DNA of 64,000 bases from Ischnura elegans (taxonomy: Eukaryota > Arthropoda > Insecta > Odonata > Coenagrionidae). The notes beneath the pieces were generated by a model, which had not been told where the DNA came from, ran no database searches, and saw only the letters and a list, made by a program, of their open reading frames with translations. The stretch is from positions 13,286,001 through 13,350,000 of the forward strand of contig NC_060246.1 in the NCBI RefSeq assembly GCF_921293095.1. Direction: 5' to 3'. Made by a program: the position numbers and the translations under genes. Positions 43,501 through 53,249 of the stretch are shown piece after piece (position 1 is the stretch's first letter; the number at the start of each line of letters is the position of its first letter).

Positions 43501-45281
43501 AATCAATGGTATTCAGTGCACTCCAGGTAAAGAAATTAACCGAAAACCAGGAGAGACATTAAAACCCCTAGATGACACATGTATAGATATAAACTATAAA
43601 CTTTTAACAGATCAAGCAAATATGATTATGTAGCACTCAAGAGAGAGAAATGGGCACGCATTTAAGCCGAGAAGGTTAATTAATTGTCATTTGTGAGATT
43701 CTACTGAAGCCTATATAGAGAGATATCCTAATTGAAAAAAAATTTTCGCCTCAGAAGCAACTTCTCAAAATGAATGAAAAAATTGACTTATAATGCAGAC
43801 GAACAAAAAGTGAAATTCACTTTCATCAGATTGCTATAAAATTCGTCACTGATTCCACTTCATGTTTATTACCAAGAACTTTGTTAATGTATTGAGTGAC
43901 TATTGTCGCCAGGGATACTAGAGAGCCCTATAAGTTTTGGAAACTCAGAGTACACACGAGGCAGGCATTTTGAAATGAACTTTAACTGTACTCCATTTGT
44001 TAAATTTTGGCCTCCATAAAGTTAGGTAAAAAAAATTACCCACGTTAATTTAAAATATAAGTTAACTTCATACACCTTTATTAACATGTTCAGGGTTCCC
44101 ACTCTAACTACTTTATTAAATTCACGGTTTTTTCCAGGTTTTCACGGTCTAAATGTCATTAAATTCACGGTTTATAGATAAGGCATTTTAGGCAGAAAAA
44201 TTGATCTTGAAACAATCATCGGCCGCACATTAACTAAAAATGTAACAAAGACAAGAGATGCCTTGAATGCAAACGCAGCAATGAAAGTGCTATCTCTAAT
44301 TACTTCACATATCGTTAGCAAAATTCATGTCCGGCTAAAAGGGTGTGAGTGGGAAAATGGATAGAGCAGGGTGGCAAGGAAGTGAAGAAGTGCCTGATTT
44401 TTTGCCAGGATTAACGTCTTCCAATCGCAGGCTTAAGGTCAATGTGCTGTCATGGCACACGCGGACCAATTAATAGTTGCGCTTCGAATACACGTGAGCA
44501 GATAAATGAGTGGACAGCATCTGCACGTGACTCGACCTTGAAACATGATCGAAATATCGATATTTCTTTTTATCTGTCTATCGTAGTTCTACAATCAAGT
44601 TTGAGAGATTTCTAAGGTTTTATGACGAAATTCACGGCTATTTCCAGGCTTTCTCACGGTAGACGAAATTCACGGCTTATTCACGGTTCACAATTCACGG
44701 TTTTAAGGTTTTCACGGTTGAGTGGGAGTCCTGATGTTTAGAAAAGAGTTTTCCTAGCGACAAACTGAATGAAAAAATTGACTTATAATTATAGTAACCT
44801 GCAGTTCATGACTACACCAAAACAAGAAAAACAAAGAGAAAATCTGCTTATTTGGATGTTGAACTATTGCAAGGCCACAACTTTTCAATCTCTTCCATTT
44901 TAATATCAGCAACTGTTGATAGTCGATCAAATATGCCTTGCTTTTCCGTTTAAGTTCAATAACTGCATTGTTGCAACAAACATTACATCGCTCAGCTCAA
45001 GACAACTTGAGTCCCATTAATAATGTAATGATATGTTTATTTCCATTGGATTCTCTCATCTCAGTTACACTTCTATCGCTCACTCTGTGTATCAATGACA
45101 AAGCAGTATCACTTGGTTTGGGTTTCAGGGTGTGCCTCCCATTAAATCAAATTGTGCATGCATACCTGCAATTGAGACATGGATATTACAGCAGCAAACG
45201 CCTTAGGGTCCATCTTGAACACTCTTTCAGACATGGCTCGCATCGCACCAGTAGCTGCCTCCAAGAGCGTTTCATCCCCAG
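31396..45281 (-). CDS. HEATR3: HEATR3/Syo1-like protein, 3' part of gene (four exons, 174 residues)
   Basis: The family is known as an ARM/HEAT-repeat adaptor that binds ribosomal protein uL18 (RPL5) with uL5 (RPL11) and escorts them into the nucleus for 5S RNP assembly. The four exons 45281-45166, 40536-40411, 32772-32596 and 31503-31396 all have AG/GT borders and compatible phases. They read through without a stop and reproduce the C-terminal HEAT region and tail. The introns are 4.6, 7.6 and 1.1 kb and packed with transposons. The first exon shown starts mid-codon, so further upstream exons must exist. None was recognised between 45.3 and 64 kb, so the 5' part probably lies outside the window. 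It is the only convincing host gene here. Confidence 0.85.
32051..32125 (+). mobile_element. tRNA-like SINE head
   Basis: Contains an A-box-like TAGCTTAACTGGC and a B box GGTTCGAATCC at normal tRNA spacing. The acceptor arms do not pair and the T stem has mismatches, so it is not a functional tRNA. It lies in the last HEATR3 intron. Confidence 0.6.
32596..32772 (-). CDS. HEATR3: HEATR3 homologue, penultimate exon
   Basis: 59 codons in phase 0 on both sides, with acceptor GGCACCAG and donor CAAG|GTAAAA. It contains ELWVVAEALDALMDVFAED, the most conserved C-terminal HEAT helix of the HEATR3 family, followed by DKAAVQIGLVQSLKTLLPRL. This exon carries the identification of the gene. The Glu-rich start (CTKAEEELWVV) follows HVGSFLLLV, which joins directly to the LLG end of the upstream exon. 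Confidence 0.92.
32983..33178 (+). repeat. Dispersed repeat, copy 1 (inverted relative to 38045-38240)
   Basis: TACTATCATTTGCAAAAGTC through GGCGCCACTTTCGCTCCA is also found, reverse-complemented, at about 38180-38240. In both copies one frame reads LSFAKVLQQI, then RRHFRS, and later ERVI. Both lie in the same HEATR3 intron. Origin unknown. Confidence 0.7.
34531..36206. mobile_element. hAT-type non-autonomous element, 1.68 kb
   Basis: The ends TAGAGATGGGTCGAATAG and CTATTCGCACATCTCTA are flanked by a perfect 8-bp duplication TTTAAAAG (34523-34530 and 36207-36214). Subterminal DNA is a run of TCGAATA/ATTCGAGGT repeats on each side. The interior carries a two-copy tandem duplication. It has no transposase and lies in the large HEATR3 intron. 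Confidence 0.92.
35311..35875. repeat. Tandem duplication (~280-bp unit) within the hAT element
   Basis: Copies 35311-35589 and 35590-35875 share TTGACCTCC, AAAAAGGTCAGTGGG, GATCCCTGCGCGAGCTG, GAGTGCTGAATGGAG and TCCCACGGTACT. Parts of the unit also occur, inverted, at about 51.3 and 52.0 kb. Confidence 0.85.
36821..36892 (-). mobile_element. tRNA-like SINE head or tRNA pseudogene
   Basis: On the minus strand: TCCGAATAGCGCAGTGGAAG (A-box region) and GGCGTTCAAATCCC (B box). The spacing is tRNA-like but the arms pair poorly. A T-rich stretch follows. Confidence 0.5.
38045..38240 (-). repeat. Dispersed repeat, copy 2
   Basis: Inverted counterpart of 32983-33178; see that entry. The minus-strand frame reads LSFAKVLQQIERRHFRST and later ERVI. 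Confidence 0.7.
39055..39297 (+). pseudogene. GIY-YIG endonuclease domain of the Penelope-like element
   Basis: GVYSIPCECGEEYIGETGR carries the GIY (GVY) and YIG motifs with the Cys-x-Cys insertion typical of Penelope endonucleases. RTIETRIKEHKRHL supplies the helix with the conserved Arg and His. AEHAINLNHAIRWENTKML and the following SGYWDRLTKESIEI match the family C-terminus. The enzyme would nick the target DNA to prime reverse transcription. The copy lacks its reverse transcriptase and has a premature stop, so it is dead. Confidence 0.9.
39458..39510 (+). ncRNA. Hammerhead ribozyme-like motif
   Basis: The core CTGATGA (39466-39472) is followed by a hairpin CGATAG / CTATCG (39473-39493), then GAAAC (39493-39497) and GTC (39498-39500). 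The flanks pair as stem I (CATCG and GCC on the 5' side with GGC, a two-base AG bulge and CGATG on the 3' side). Stem III is the minimal AC/GT seen in Penelope-element hammerheads, and cleavage would follow the C at 39500. One extra C between the core and stem II departs from the consensus. Confidence 0.55.
40411..40536 (-). CDS. HEATR3: HEATR3 homologue, internal exon
   Basis: 42 codons, phase 0 at both ends, with acceptor CTCATTTCAG and donor GGG|GTATGT. It reads LLLDVEAKCKDSITRVNIIR then TVGTMGEALAHSSTDD and CNLLG. In HEATR3 proteins this HEAT segment (a helix with RVNxxxxxG followed by a variable acidic loop) sits directly before the VGxFLL helix supplied by the next exon. No disruptions were seen. 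Confidence 0.85.
40875..41456. mobile_element. pogo/Tigger-type MITE (582 bp)
   Basis: The termini CAGTGGAACCTCGTTAAAGC and ATATCGAGGTTGCACTG are flanked by TA (40873-40874 and 41457-41458). It shares both halves with the longer copy at 45478-47356 but lacks its centre, so it is an internally deleted derivative. It lies in a HEATR3 intron. Confidence 0.88.
41915..43229. mobile_element. Tc1/mariner-pogo-type element (1.3 kb)
   Basis: The left end CAGTAGATTCTCGTTAATAT and right end ATAATAACGAGAGTCTACTG are inverted repeats of about 24 bp. TA follows the right end. The left TA has probably mutated to TT. Interior frames (42591-42917) carry no recognised domain. Segments such as GTGCCCGAGAGCGTCAA recur at about 62.1 kb, and the left end recurs at 47546-47712. 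Confidence 0.7.
44090..44733. mobile_element. hAT-like MITE with ATTCACGGT repeats
   Basis: The ends CAGGGTTCCCACTC and GAGTGGGAGTCCTG are near-complementary. Both flanks contain repeated TTCACGGT/ACGAAATTCACGGC motifs. The same 3' half is found at 59290-59428 and the same left end at about 47728. An 8-bp duplication is not obvious (ATGTT is shared), so the assignment rests on the ends and the subterminal repeats. Confidence 0.65.
45166..45281 (-). CDS. HEATR3: HEATR3 homologue, internal exon (most upstream one found)
   Basis: 116 bp with acceptor TCTCCCATAG and donor CAG|GTATGC. Two bases complete a split codon, then 38 codons read GDETLLEAATGAMRAMSERV and FKMDPKAFAAVISMSQLQ. This corresponds to the HEAT repeat before the LLLDVE exon in HEATR3 proteins (the segment that includes EAxxALRAL). 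The split first codon proves that at least one more exon exists upstream on the minus strand. Confidence 0.82.
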
Positions 45282-45477
45282 CTATGGGAGAAAAGAAATA
45301 GTTTCAGAAATTTACTGAGAAAGGATGTTTCAATCTTTGAACCTTGAAAAAGACATGATTACCCAAATCTTTGCACTAATTTCATCACTTGAATCTACAA
45401 TCAAACGAAATATAAAAACTTTAAATATACACTACTAAAATAAACTATTAATTAGCTATAATACTAACTATTAACTA

Positions 45478-47356
45478 CAGTGGAACCTCGTTAAAGCGAG
45501 TACGGGCTATAGCGACACTCCCGCTATAACGAGAGATAGCCGATGCACCCTCAATTGACCCTATAATAAGCGTGTTAAAAAATTCGTTTTTACGAGACCC
45601 TTTTGGTGTTGGCTCTCGCCATAGCGAGGGTTTCACCGCCGGAAGACTTTCATCAAGACTCCTTAACCTCTGTAATTGCTAGCGATCTCTTAGAAATGAA
45701 GTTGATGGAGTGCTCAGTCTCAAATTTATGTGGTAAACTGTCGTTCGATAAATAAGTAGTTAATTTTGGTGAAAATATTGTGGCATTAGCATTCGCGAAT
45801 GCTTCATCTTCTTTTGTTCCTCGGGCGGCAGAAAGCAGTCGGCAGCATACCCCCACGTTCGTGAGTTGCGTGAATAGAAAGCATTTGATGGCAGGCAGTC
45901 ACCATGGCCAAAAAAACACCAAACACGTCTAAGCGAGAAAATAAAAATAAAGGAGTAATATGAGAGTGTCGAAATTAATTAATCTTCCTATTCGCTCTGA
46001 AAATTAAAAAAAAACAAAAGCGCCCAAAGAATGCAGACGATGAAGAGTTATAAGGAGATTTGTTCGGGTGGTTTTGCCCATTCAAATCTGCGGGAACTTC
46101 TGAGAAAGAGGCTACGCCCAAGCCTAAAGCGGATTATTTCAAGGATAGATTGCGAATCGAGAATTTTAAGAGTGCGGAAGGTTGATTATACTAATGCGAA
46201 GCACCAAAGCGTTATCTCCCCTCATAATTGCTGGTCATGCCTGCGGTGTAAACCCGAAGTCGAGGAAGAAAGGACTCCGATCATAAGTATCTTTAGAAGT
46301 ATTCCCCGCGTCATATAACATAGACGAAACAGAACTTTTTTTACATACAACTCCCCGAAAAAACCCTTGCAGTATGAGGTATTTCTTGCAATGATGCGGT
46401 AGGGTAGGTAGTGCGCCTTAGCGATGATGTAGGATGTACGAAGCAATGATACTCAGCGTGAATTGTCCGGATGGACGTATTTATTCTCCGTTGCGGATTT
46501 ACAAGGGTGAACTATTCGCGTCAGTGGTCGGAGTCGTACTGGCGCTCTCTTTTGTCACGTGGGTAGCCGAGCATCCCCTGGTGGCCGCTGGAAGAACTCA
46601 CAGAACAACTAACTCTCGTTTGCAGTGCCGTGGTAAACTCGGTGTGTTATTTAAAATACGTCGCGAGCGTAACACTCAAAAAGAAACTTTTTTTCAATAA
46701 CGGCAATTTTAATCACATAATTTTTCAAGCTTAGCAAACTTTTTACCGTAGATGATGAAGATATTACATTATCTGATAGAAAAAAGTCTTCCAAGGCGGC
46801 AGCGTTATACAACCTTCCACCGTTTTCGCCTGTAGAAACAAATGTAATGCGTTATTTCACTTCACTGCCGCTTAACGTACAGAAACAATAAACATACACC
46901 AATGGAAACATTTGAGGCATTAAATAACCGCGATACTGTTTCATCAGTTAATTTTTGAATTTTCAGTGGAAAATACCAAAATAATAGAATGATTACGTAA
47001 ATGAACTAATTAAGTGCATAGAAAAATGGCTTCGTCGGTTGTGAATTGGCATAATGATTGACGAAACAATGCTTTCCATGATTTTTATTCAGTGCGGCGC
47101 TTATAAATTGTTTGAATAGTTAGTCGTTGTTTGAGTAAGGAAATTTAGTGATGCAAAAAAAAACATCGCCTTTCGTCTGGATTTATGCTTACGTTTGGAT
47201 AGATGTTTATCTGTCGCCGCACCATTCCTGTTCCTGTATATCTGTTCGCAACAGGTATATTGGCTATTATTTGCTACACCTCCGGTAAAGCGACAATTCG
47301 CTATAGCGAGTGTTTATTAGTGCACCGTGGGGTGTCGTTATATCGAGGTTGCACTG
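45478..47356. mobile_element. pogo/Tigger-type DNA transposon, degenerate (1.88 kb)
   Basis: Same ends as 40875-41456, flanked by TA (45476-45477 and 47357-47358). The extra centre (about 45756-47050) has plus-strand remnants that look like a pogo/CENP-B-type transposase: MAKKTPNTSKREN at 45904, then YFKDRLRIENFKSAEG near 46130. The latter resembles a CENP-B helix-turn-helix segment. There are many stops and no DDE domain was recognised. Remnants are too short for firm naming of the transposase. Confidence 0.75.
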
Positions 47357-47545
47357 TATAATACTATTAATAAACTATATTAAATATCTCATTAATGTCA
47401 GCTCTTGTGAAAAATTTGGTGCATCAAGTTTATTGCTAGAGCACATTCACTCATGAAAAATTACATGTAACATCAAAACACAGAGTTGTAGTTTTGAAAG
47501 ATATGTTTCATCACTGCATCCCACTGATAAGAGGTCTTCTCTTTG

Positions 47546-47712
47546 TAGTAGACTCTCATAAATATGAACAACCTTATTACGAAGTTCTATTTTTTACAAA
47601 ACAAACCATTAGTCCTGATGAAAAGAATAATCCAATCTCCAGTAACAGAAATGTTATTAGGAAATTGAAAACCTCTGTCCTGGTCCCAGTGGTTACAAAA
47701 AGAACTTTATTG
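47546..47712. mobile_element. Fragment related to the 41915-43229 element
   Basis: TAGACTCTCATAAATATGAAC, the following TTATTACGAAGTTCTATT and ACAAAAAGAACTTTATTGC match the left end of the 1.3-kb element, with divergence. No right end. Confidence 0.65.
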
Positions 47713-48944
47713 CAGTGAAAACTCCAGGGTCCCCACTCTACCTGAATAATGAAATTCACGGCTTTTTCCAGGTTTTCACGGTCTCAATTTCGCTAAATTC
47801 ACGGTCCGTTAATATGCCAACAATAAGAAAATCACTGGCCGCATATCAACAGAAAATTAACGTACGCGACAAACCCCGTGAATGTTAACGCCGCAATGAA
47901 AAGTGATATCTGTTATGACGTGATCTATTGTTTGCAAAATTCAGGGCCGACTAAAGGACTAGCCCAACCGCGCTCATGCCTGGACGCCGAATACCCGTCG
48001 GACCCTCTTCCGTCCGGACACCCGAGGTCCTTTTTTAATTTCCTTGCCGAGAGATTGTTTTTTGTGCACGTTGTTATTACTGCACATTAACCGAATTTCC
48101 CCCACCCCAATCTTTCTTATTTAACGGACAATATTTTATTTAAATTGTTTATAGAATATAATAAATTGATTCTATCTTATTTAACGGAAAATATTTTATG
48201 AAAATTGTTTATAGAACATAATAAATCGAAAAACAATTCCATACACCGTATTAGCACAAATCTAAGACGAACACGATTCTAAGGCTATCCTCCTATTTTG
48301 GAACTCCACTAGGGGTCATTCCACGTCAAATCACCCAGAAATTTTCAAAATGACACCCACCGACTCGGATTTTAATGAAATTTTTGTCACCAGCTACTAT
48401 CACCTATCTAATAACCCATGTAAAATATTTCCACAACTTCTGCCGTGTCCGCGAGATCGCCTGCTTTACCCTGGGTTCGGCTCCATTCAAGTTAGAGCTT
48501 GATCAACTTAAAAAATTTTGTGTGATTGATTACAATTCACCTCAATTTTAACCAGAGGTGGATCCAGGATTTCTTTCTGGGGAGTGGGGGAGCACAAGCA
48601 AAGCCGTATCCAGGATTTTGTTCTGGGGGGGCATAAGGATACCTCATGATACAAAACGAGCGCAATGATAATGTGACCGTATTCAAAATCTTGCATATTT
48701 TTTAAGTGTCTGGGGGGTATGTGCCCCCGTGCCCCTCCCTAGATCCACCTAGGATTGTAACGTTAAAGCCTCTATGCCGTCGCGATATAAACTGCTACAA
48801 CGTCGTTCCATTTTTCCCAGAGCAACAGTATGAAGGGAACATGATTTGCCTCTGATTAGAGAGATCGATTCAGTTTTGGTTTCAGGGTATTACGATAGCA
48901 GAGAAAAGAAGTCATTACATTGCCACTTTCAAAAGAAAAGTTAT

Positions 48945-49130
48945 ACAGTGGAACCTCGATCTATTGTTCCCGCATTGATCGTTCGCCGTTTCTGGTCCCA
49001 AATAAAGTTCCTTATAGACATTGTAATTTTTTCCCGCATCTATCGTTCCCCAAAGTATCGTTTATCGCATTGATCGCTTGAAGATTGCGGTTCCAACGCA
49101 TAATTTTCCTGCATCCATCGTTTGACGAAA
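48945..49130 (+). mobile_element. pogo-type left end
   Basis: CAGTGGAACCTCGATCTATTG follows TA (48943-48944), the standard start of this TIR class. Repeated ATCGTTC/ATCGTTTG motifs follow. No matching right end was found. Confidence 0.6.
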
Positions 49131-49164
49131 ATGAGACGAAATAAATACAATGTGTCATTTATGG

Positions 49165-50600
49165 CTAATAACTAGGGGCACCGAATTTTCGCGAACCGCG
49201 AAATATAACGCGAAATTTTCAAGGTTGCGCGAAATTCACTTTTTCCACGAAATTTCGCGTTCAAGCACTTTTTCTGCGAATTTGGCGCGATATTTTCCAC
49301 CGTTGCCGGTAAAAAATTACTTTAAGTTTTCTTAAAAAACCGGTATCAAGAACCGAGCGCATAAAGTCGGTGCTTTGGAACCGGCTCGGAACTGTTGCGA
49401 GGATTTGAATTTGGCGCCCAAATCCGAAATGGTTCGCAGCGTATTCAAGGCCAAAAAGTAAAAAAAAAAGTTTTGAAAACGCATATATTACTTTCCGATT
49501 GCATGGCGTCAATGTCTTTCTTCTTTTGAGAGTTGCTCCCTAGCACGCGCATTTAAGGGGTCGTCAATTTGTCGCTCTCGCCAAAATTGTAACATTCTGT
49601 AGTCGCTGCCACGTAGGCCGCTTTCAAACAAGCTGACTTTTCGCCTGCAGCCGGCCACGGCACGGTGACGTTCTTTCAACATACTATAGATCTATGGATG
49701 TCTTCAAACGAGTCGAATCACACCGTTGCGTTGACGGCAAGGCGCCCATTTCAATCCGGCCCGGCGATGCTCCGTCTACGGCGTGAAATATAGGCTATGC
49801 TACATTGAGGCCGCTTTCAGACGAAACGACTTTTCACCGGCCGCCGTTCACGTGAAATTCGGGCGGCTTTCAGACGAAACGACTTTCTGCAGCGCCGTGT
49901 GCTGTGCCGTGAACGGCACCAGCGGGAAATCGTTTCGTCTGAGAGTGGTGTTAAGATTGATTCATGTGTATGTACAGCAATTCTGCGATATACGAGCAAG
50001 ATGCGTTTCGAGAGCCTATTCGTAAGTTGATAAACCTATGCAAGCCGTCGAGAAGTGTGGTTATCCTGCAGAATGCAACCCCGCATTACAATTTTACGCT
50101 AATTCATGGCCGCTTAGTTTATGAATGTTGTCGCTGTACCGGCGTGTTGAGCAGTTTATTGTTGAGGTTATAAGAACTGCGAGAGTGAAGCATGCAAATC
50201 AGTTGTCAATTTAAGTAACAATTTAAGCTAGTTACATCACAGAATGTATTTTAATCTCACTTAGAAGTTACAAAAAAAACCTGGAGAAAGAACCAGTGGC
50301 TGCCTGATGTAATGAGACATGCTGGTCGATCATGCATTCTTAACAATGTGTTATTTAACTTTTTTACTTGGTAAATAAAATTATGGAGGCGATCTTGAGT
50401 TTTTTTAACAGACCTTTCTTGTTAATTAACATTTTTCGTGAAATTATTTTCATTCACTTCTTGTGGTTGTTTAATTACCTGAATTAATGGCAAATTTAAA
50501 TAGAGTTCATCCTTGGAACCGAGTATCGAGAACTGACGGGGGAGAACCAGAACGGTACCGAGAGCCGAAAAAATTTAAGAACCGAATCAACCTTAATTTA
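49165..50600. other. Patchwork of hAT-like subterminal repeats and MITE-like pieces
   Basis: TAGGGGCACCGAATTTTCGCG at 49171 is followed by several GCGAAATTT repeats (to 49270). GGAACCG-type repeats occur at 49340-49400 and 50510-50580. Between them, TTTCAGACGAAACGACTTT-type segments (49810-49945) include an inverted TCGTTTCGTCTGA. These are probably ends of two or three elements nested in each other; I could not pair them reliably. Confidence 0.45.
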
Positions 50601-51242
50601 TAGAATTCCTTTACCCTAGTCAGCAATGCACAGTTTGGAAAAGAAAATGAATCTTCGCTTAATAGTCTCAAAAAATCTGTGAAACTTTCCATGTGTGAGG
50701 TCCTGAAGCAAATAGGATAAAGACTAATATCAAGTTGTCATTCCTTGTATAGTGACCCAGGGAGGAGCATTATTACAGCCATGGGAAGATAATTTAACTC
50801 AAGGTGTATATTGATAACTGATGTGAAGGACTTAGACACAATTGTTGCTTATGTCCTCATATAATCATTAACAGAAACTCAAGAACTTTTTGGCTATTCT
50901 GCTTTGAAGGATTCTGTTAGATCAGTTCAGGAAGAAGGAAAAGAATTTTCAGTACTTCCACTAATTCTTGCCCTTTAAAATGATTTTTCCCCATTTTGTA
51001 GAAAATTTTGTGAAAACCCTGTGAATACCTGTGGCAAATGTAGATGCAGGAAGAGGATTTTCCATGCATGGAAATATAAATAAAAGAACCACTAAACTTC
51101 CAAAAATGTATAATTAAAGTCAAGTTTGACCAATGGATCTCAATTCTAGTAAAATAAGGATTCAGCCAATTTTAAATTCCAGAGTGTGAATAATCTCAGA
51201 GGGCATATTAAAAAAATATAGATAATTGACAAACACATATGT

Positions 51243-52072
51243 TTGCCTCTGCTAATAACGACAAGCGCATAGTTGGAATCTTCCCCAAGAGATGGAACTA
51301 CCATTGGGAGAAGCTCAGTGCCGTGGGAAAGTAACATTAGCGCATTTCCCAAGATCCGTTATCCCCCTTCCATTCAGCATTCGCCTCCCCCCTTCTGACG
51401 CTTTCCTCCAGGAAAAATGTGTTGATATTATATTTTTTGTGTAAGACCTTAAAGACTTTTGTTATCAATTTGTTAAGTAAAAACTATAAGTTTTTTACAT
51501 CATGCAGGCCAATGAGACAATGAAATTTAGACCAATCAAAAATATTCCCCATATATATAAATCCCGCATTTGTCAAGCGGTATGCGGTTGAAATACATAC
51601 ATACATAGCAAAAAGTGTTTATGATGTGTATGTAACAAATGCTTAACTTATTCCTTTAGCATTTGCTTTGACCCTTCTTTGTCATGGTTTTTACCATTAA
51701 AAATATATTTAAGATGCCAATAAACATTTATATTGGTGATTATTGTTCTTGGGATAAAAAACAATATTTGTGACGAGTGAATTTTTAAGACGAAACTGTA
51801 TTTTTTTATGACGAAATTGCAGTTTTATGACGAAATTTTAAACTGAAATTGACAGATTTTTATGACGAAATTCACAGTTTTTATTCACCGATAATCTTTG
51901 CCTCTACTAATAACGACAAGCGCATAGTTGGAATCTTCCCCAAGAGATGGAACTACCATTGGGAGAAGCTCAGTGCCGTGGGAAAGTAACATTAGCGCAT
52001 TTCCCAAGATCTGTTATCCCCCTTCCATTCAGCATTCGCCTCCCCCCTTCTGACGCTTTCCTCCAGGAAAAC
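51243..52072. repeat. Pair of 175-bp direct repeats
   Basis: 51243-51418 and 51896-52072 are almost identical (from TTTGCCTCT, with AACGACAAGCGCATAGTTGG, to TTTCCTCCAGGAAAA). About 480 bp of AT-rich DNA with ATGACGAAATT repeats lies between them. Part of the repeat is homologous, inverted, to the tandem unit of the hAT element at 35.3-35.9 kb. Confidence 0.85.
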
Positions 52073-53249
52073 GCATCATTTCACATTTCTGAGCCATTTG
52101 GACTCTTTTCCCCTCAGCTGCCACAAGCCAAGTATTGTTATTAAAAAAATTGTATGAACAAGAGCCACATTCACTAGACTACATGTTTGGTCTTAGATTT
52201 ACTGACCAATATTTCAAATACATATATCCTCATGAAGGTATGGATACACTTATACTTATTATCTTACAGTACGTGTCCAAAATCCCTCTCACGGGGGCAG
52301 AAAAAAAAGTAAAACCTGAAATACTCATAGTAGCAGTCAAAACACCACCATTTTTATTTCACAGTATATTGGAGCACATATTAACCTTCAATTAAAAAAA
52401 AAAATTGGATGAGTTAACTGCTCTGCCTTTTGGTGATAATTCTGAAAATATTAAGTAATGTTTTTGAGCTAAAAAAATCGGTTAATTAACAACTGTTGAC
52501 ATCATTTTGGCTAACATAACAATGCAAGGGGAATAAAAGACATTACTATGGAAGCTATGCACTTGGATAGACAATGGGTCAAAATTTCATTCAAATATAT
52601 TATGTGGTTTCTGAGTTGTGAATTTTTACCCTTTGCCCTGCACTCTGGAATTTGACTCCCACTAGTGCCACTTCTGAGCAAACATCTCAAACTTTGACTC
52701 CACATATCTTGCAAACTATGAGAGTGAGAGTGGAAATATTTTACATGGGTTATTAGATAGGTGATAGTAGCTACTGACAAAAATTTCATTAAAATCCGAG
52801 TCGGTGGGTGCCATGCCTGGGTGAACTGACATGGAATGACCCCTAGGGAAAAATTTCCCTTCATACTGTTGCTCTGGGAAAAATGGAACGACGTTGTAGC
52901 AGTTTATATCGCGACGGCATAGAGGCTTTAACGTTACAATCCTAGGTGGATCTAGGGAGGGGCACGGGGGCACATACCCCCCAGACACTTATAAAATATG
53001 CAAGATTTTGAATACGGTCACATTATCATTGCGCTCGTTTTGTATCATGAGGTATCCTTATGCCCCCCCAGAACAAAATCCTGGATACGGCTTTGCTTGT
53101 GCTCCCCCACTCCCCAGAAAGAAATCCTGGATCCACCTCTGGTTAAAATTGAGGTGAATTGTAATCAATCACACAAAACTTTTTAAGTTGATCAAGCTCT
53201 AACTTGAATGGAGCCGAACCCAAGGTAAAGCAGGCGATCTCGCGGACAC

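Larger units (their letters stand above)
48311..53245. repeat. Large inverted repeat with permuted arms (~500 bp each)
   Basis: Left arm 48311-48840 has blocks A (GGGGTCATTCCACGTCA... to ATAACCCATGTAAAATATTT), B (GCGAGATCGCCTGC), C (GGTGGATCCAGGATTTCTTT to AGATCCACCTAGG) and D (AACGTTAAAGCCTCTATGCC). Right arm 52738-53245 has their complements in the order A', D', C', B' instead of D', C', B', A'. Identity is high. Block C looks like a small hAT-type MITE (AGGTGGATC ends) present in both arms. Minus-strand frame 48508-48696 and plus-strand frame 52998-53186 are the same repeat frame and not genes. Confidence 0.85.

Noticed and set aside
52135-52395. 86-codon plus-strand frame (LDYMFGLRFTDQYFKYIY...).
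   Set aside because: AT-rich with no recognisable family and no splice support; cannot be distinguished from chance.
48508-53186. Two identical 62-codon frames (48508-48696 minus, 52998-53186 plus).
   Set aside because: Both come from block C of the inverted repeat, a MITE-like segment; no domain.
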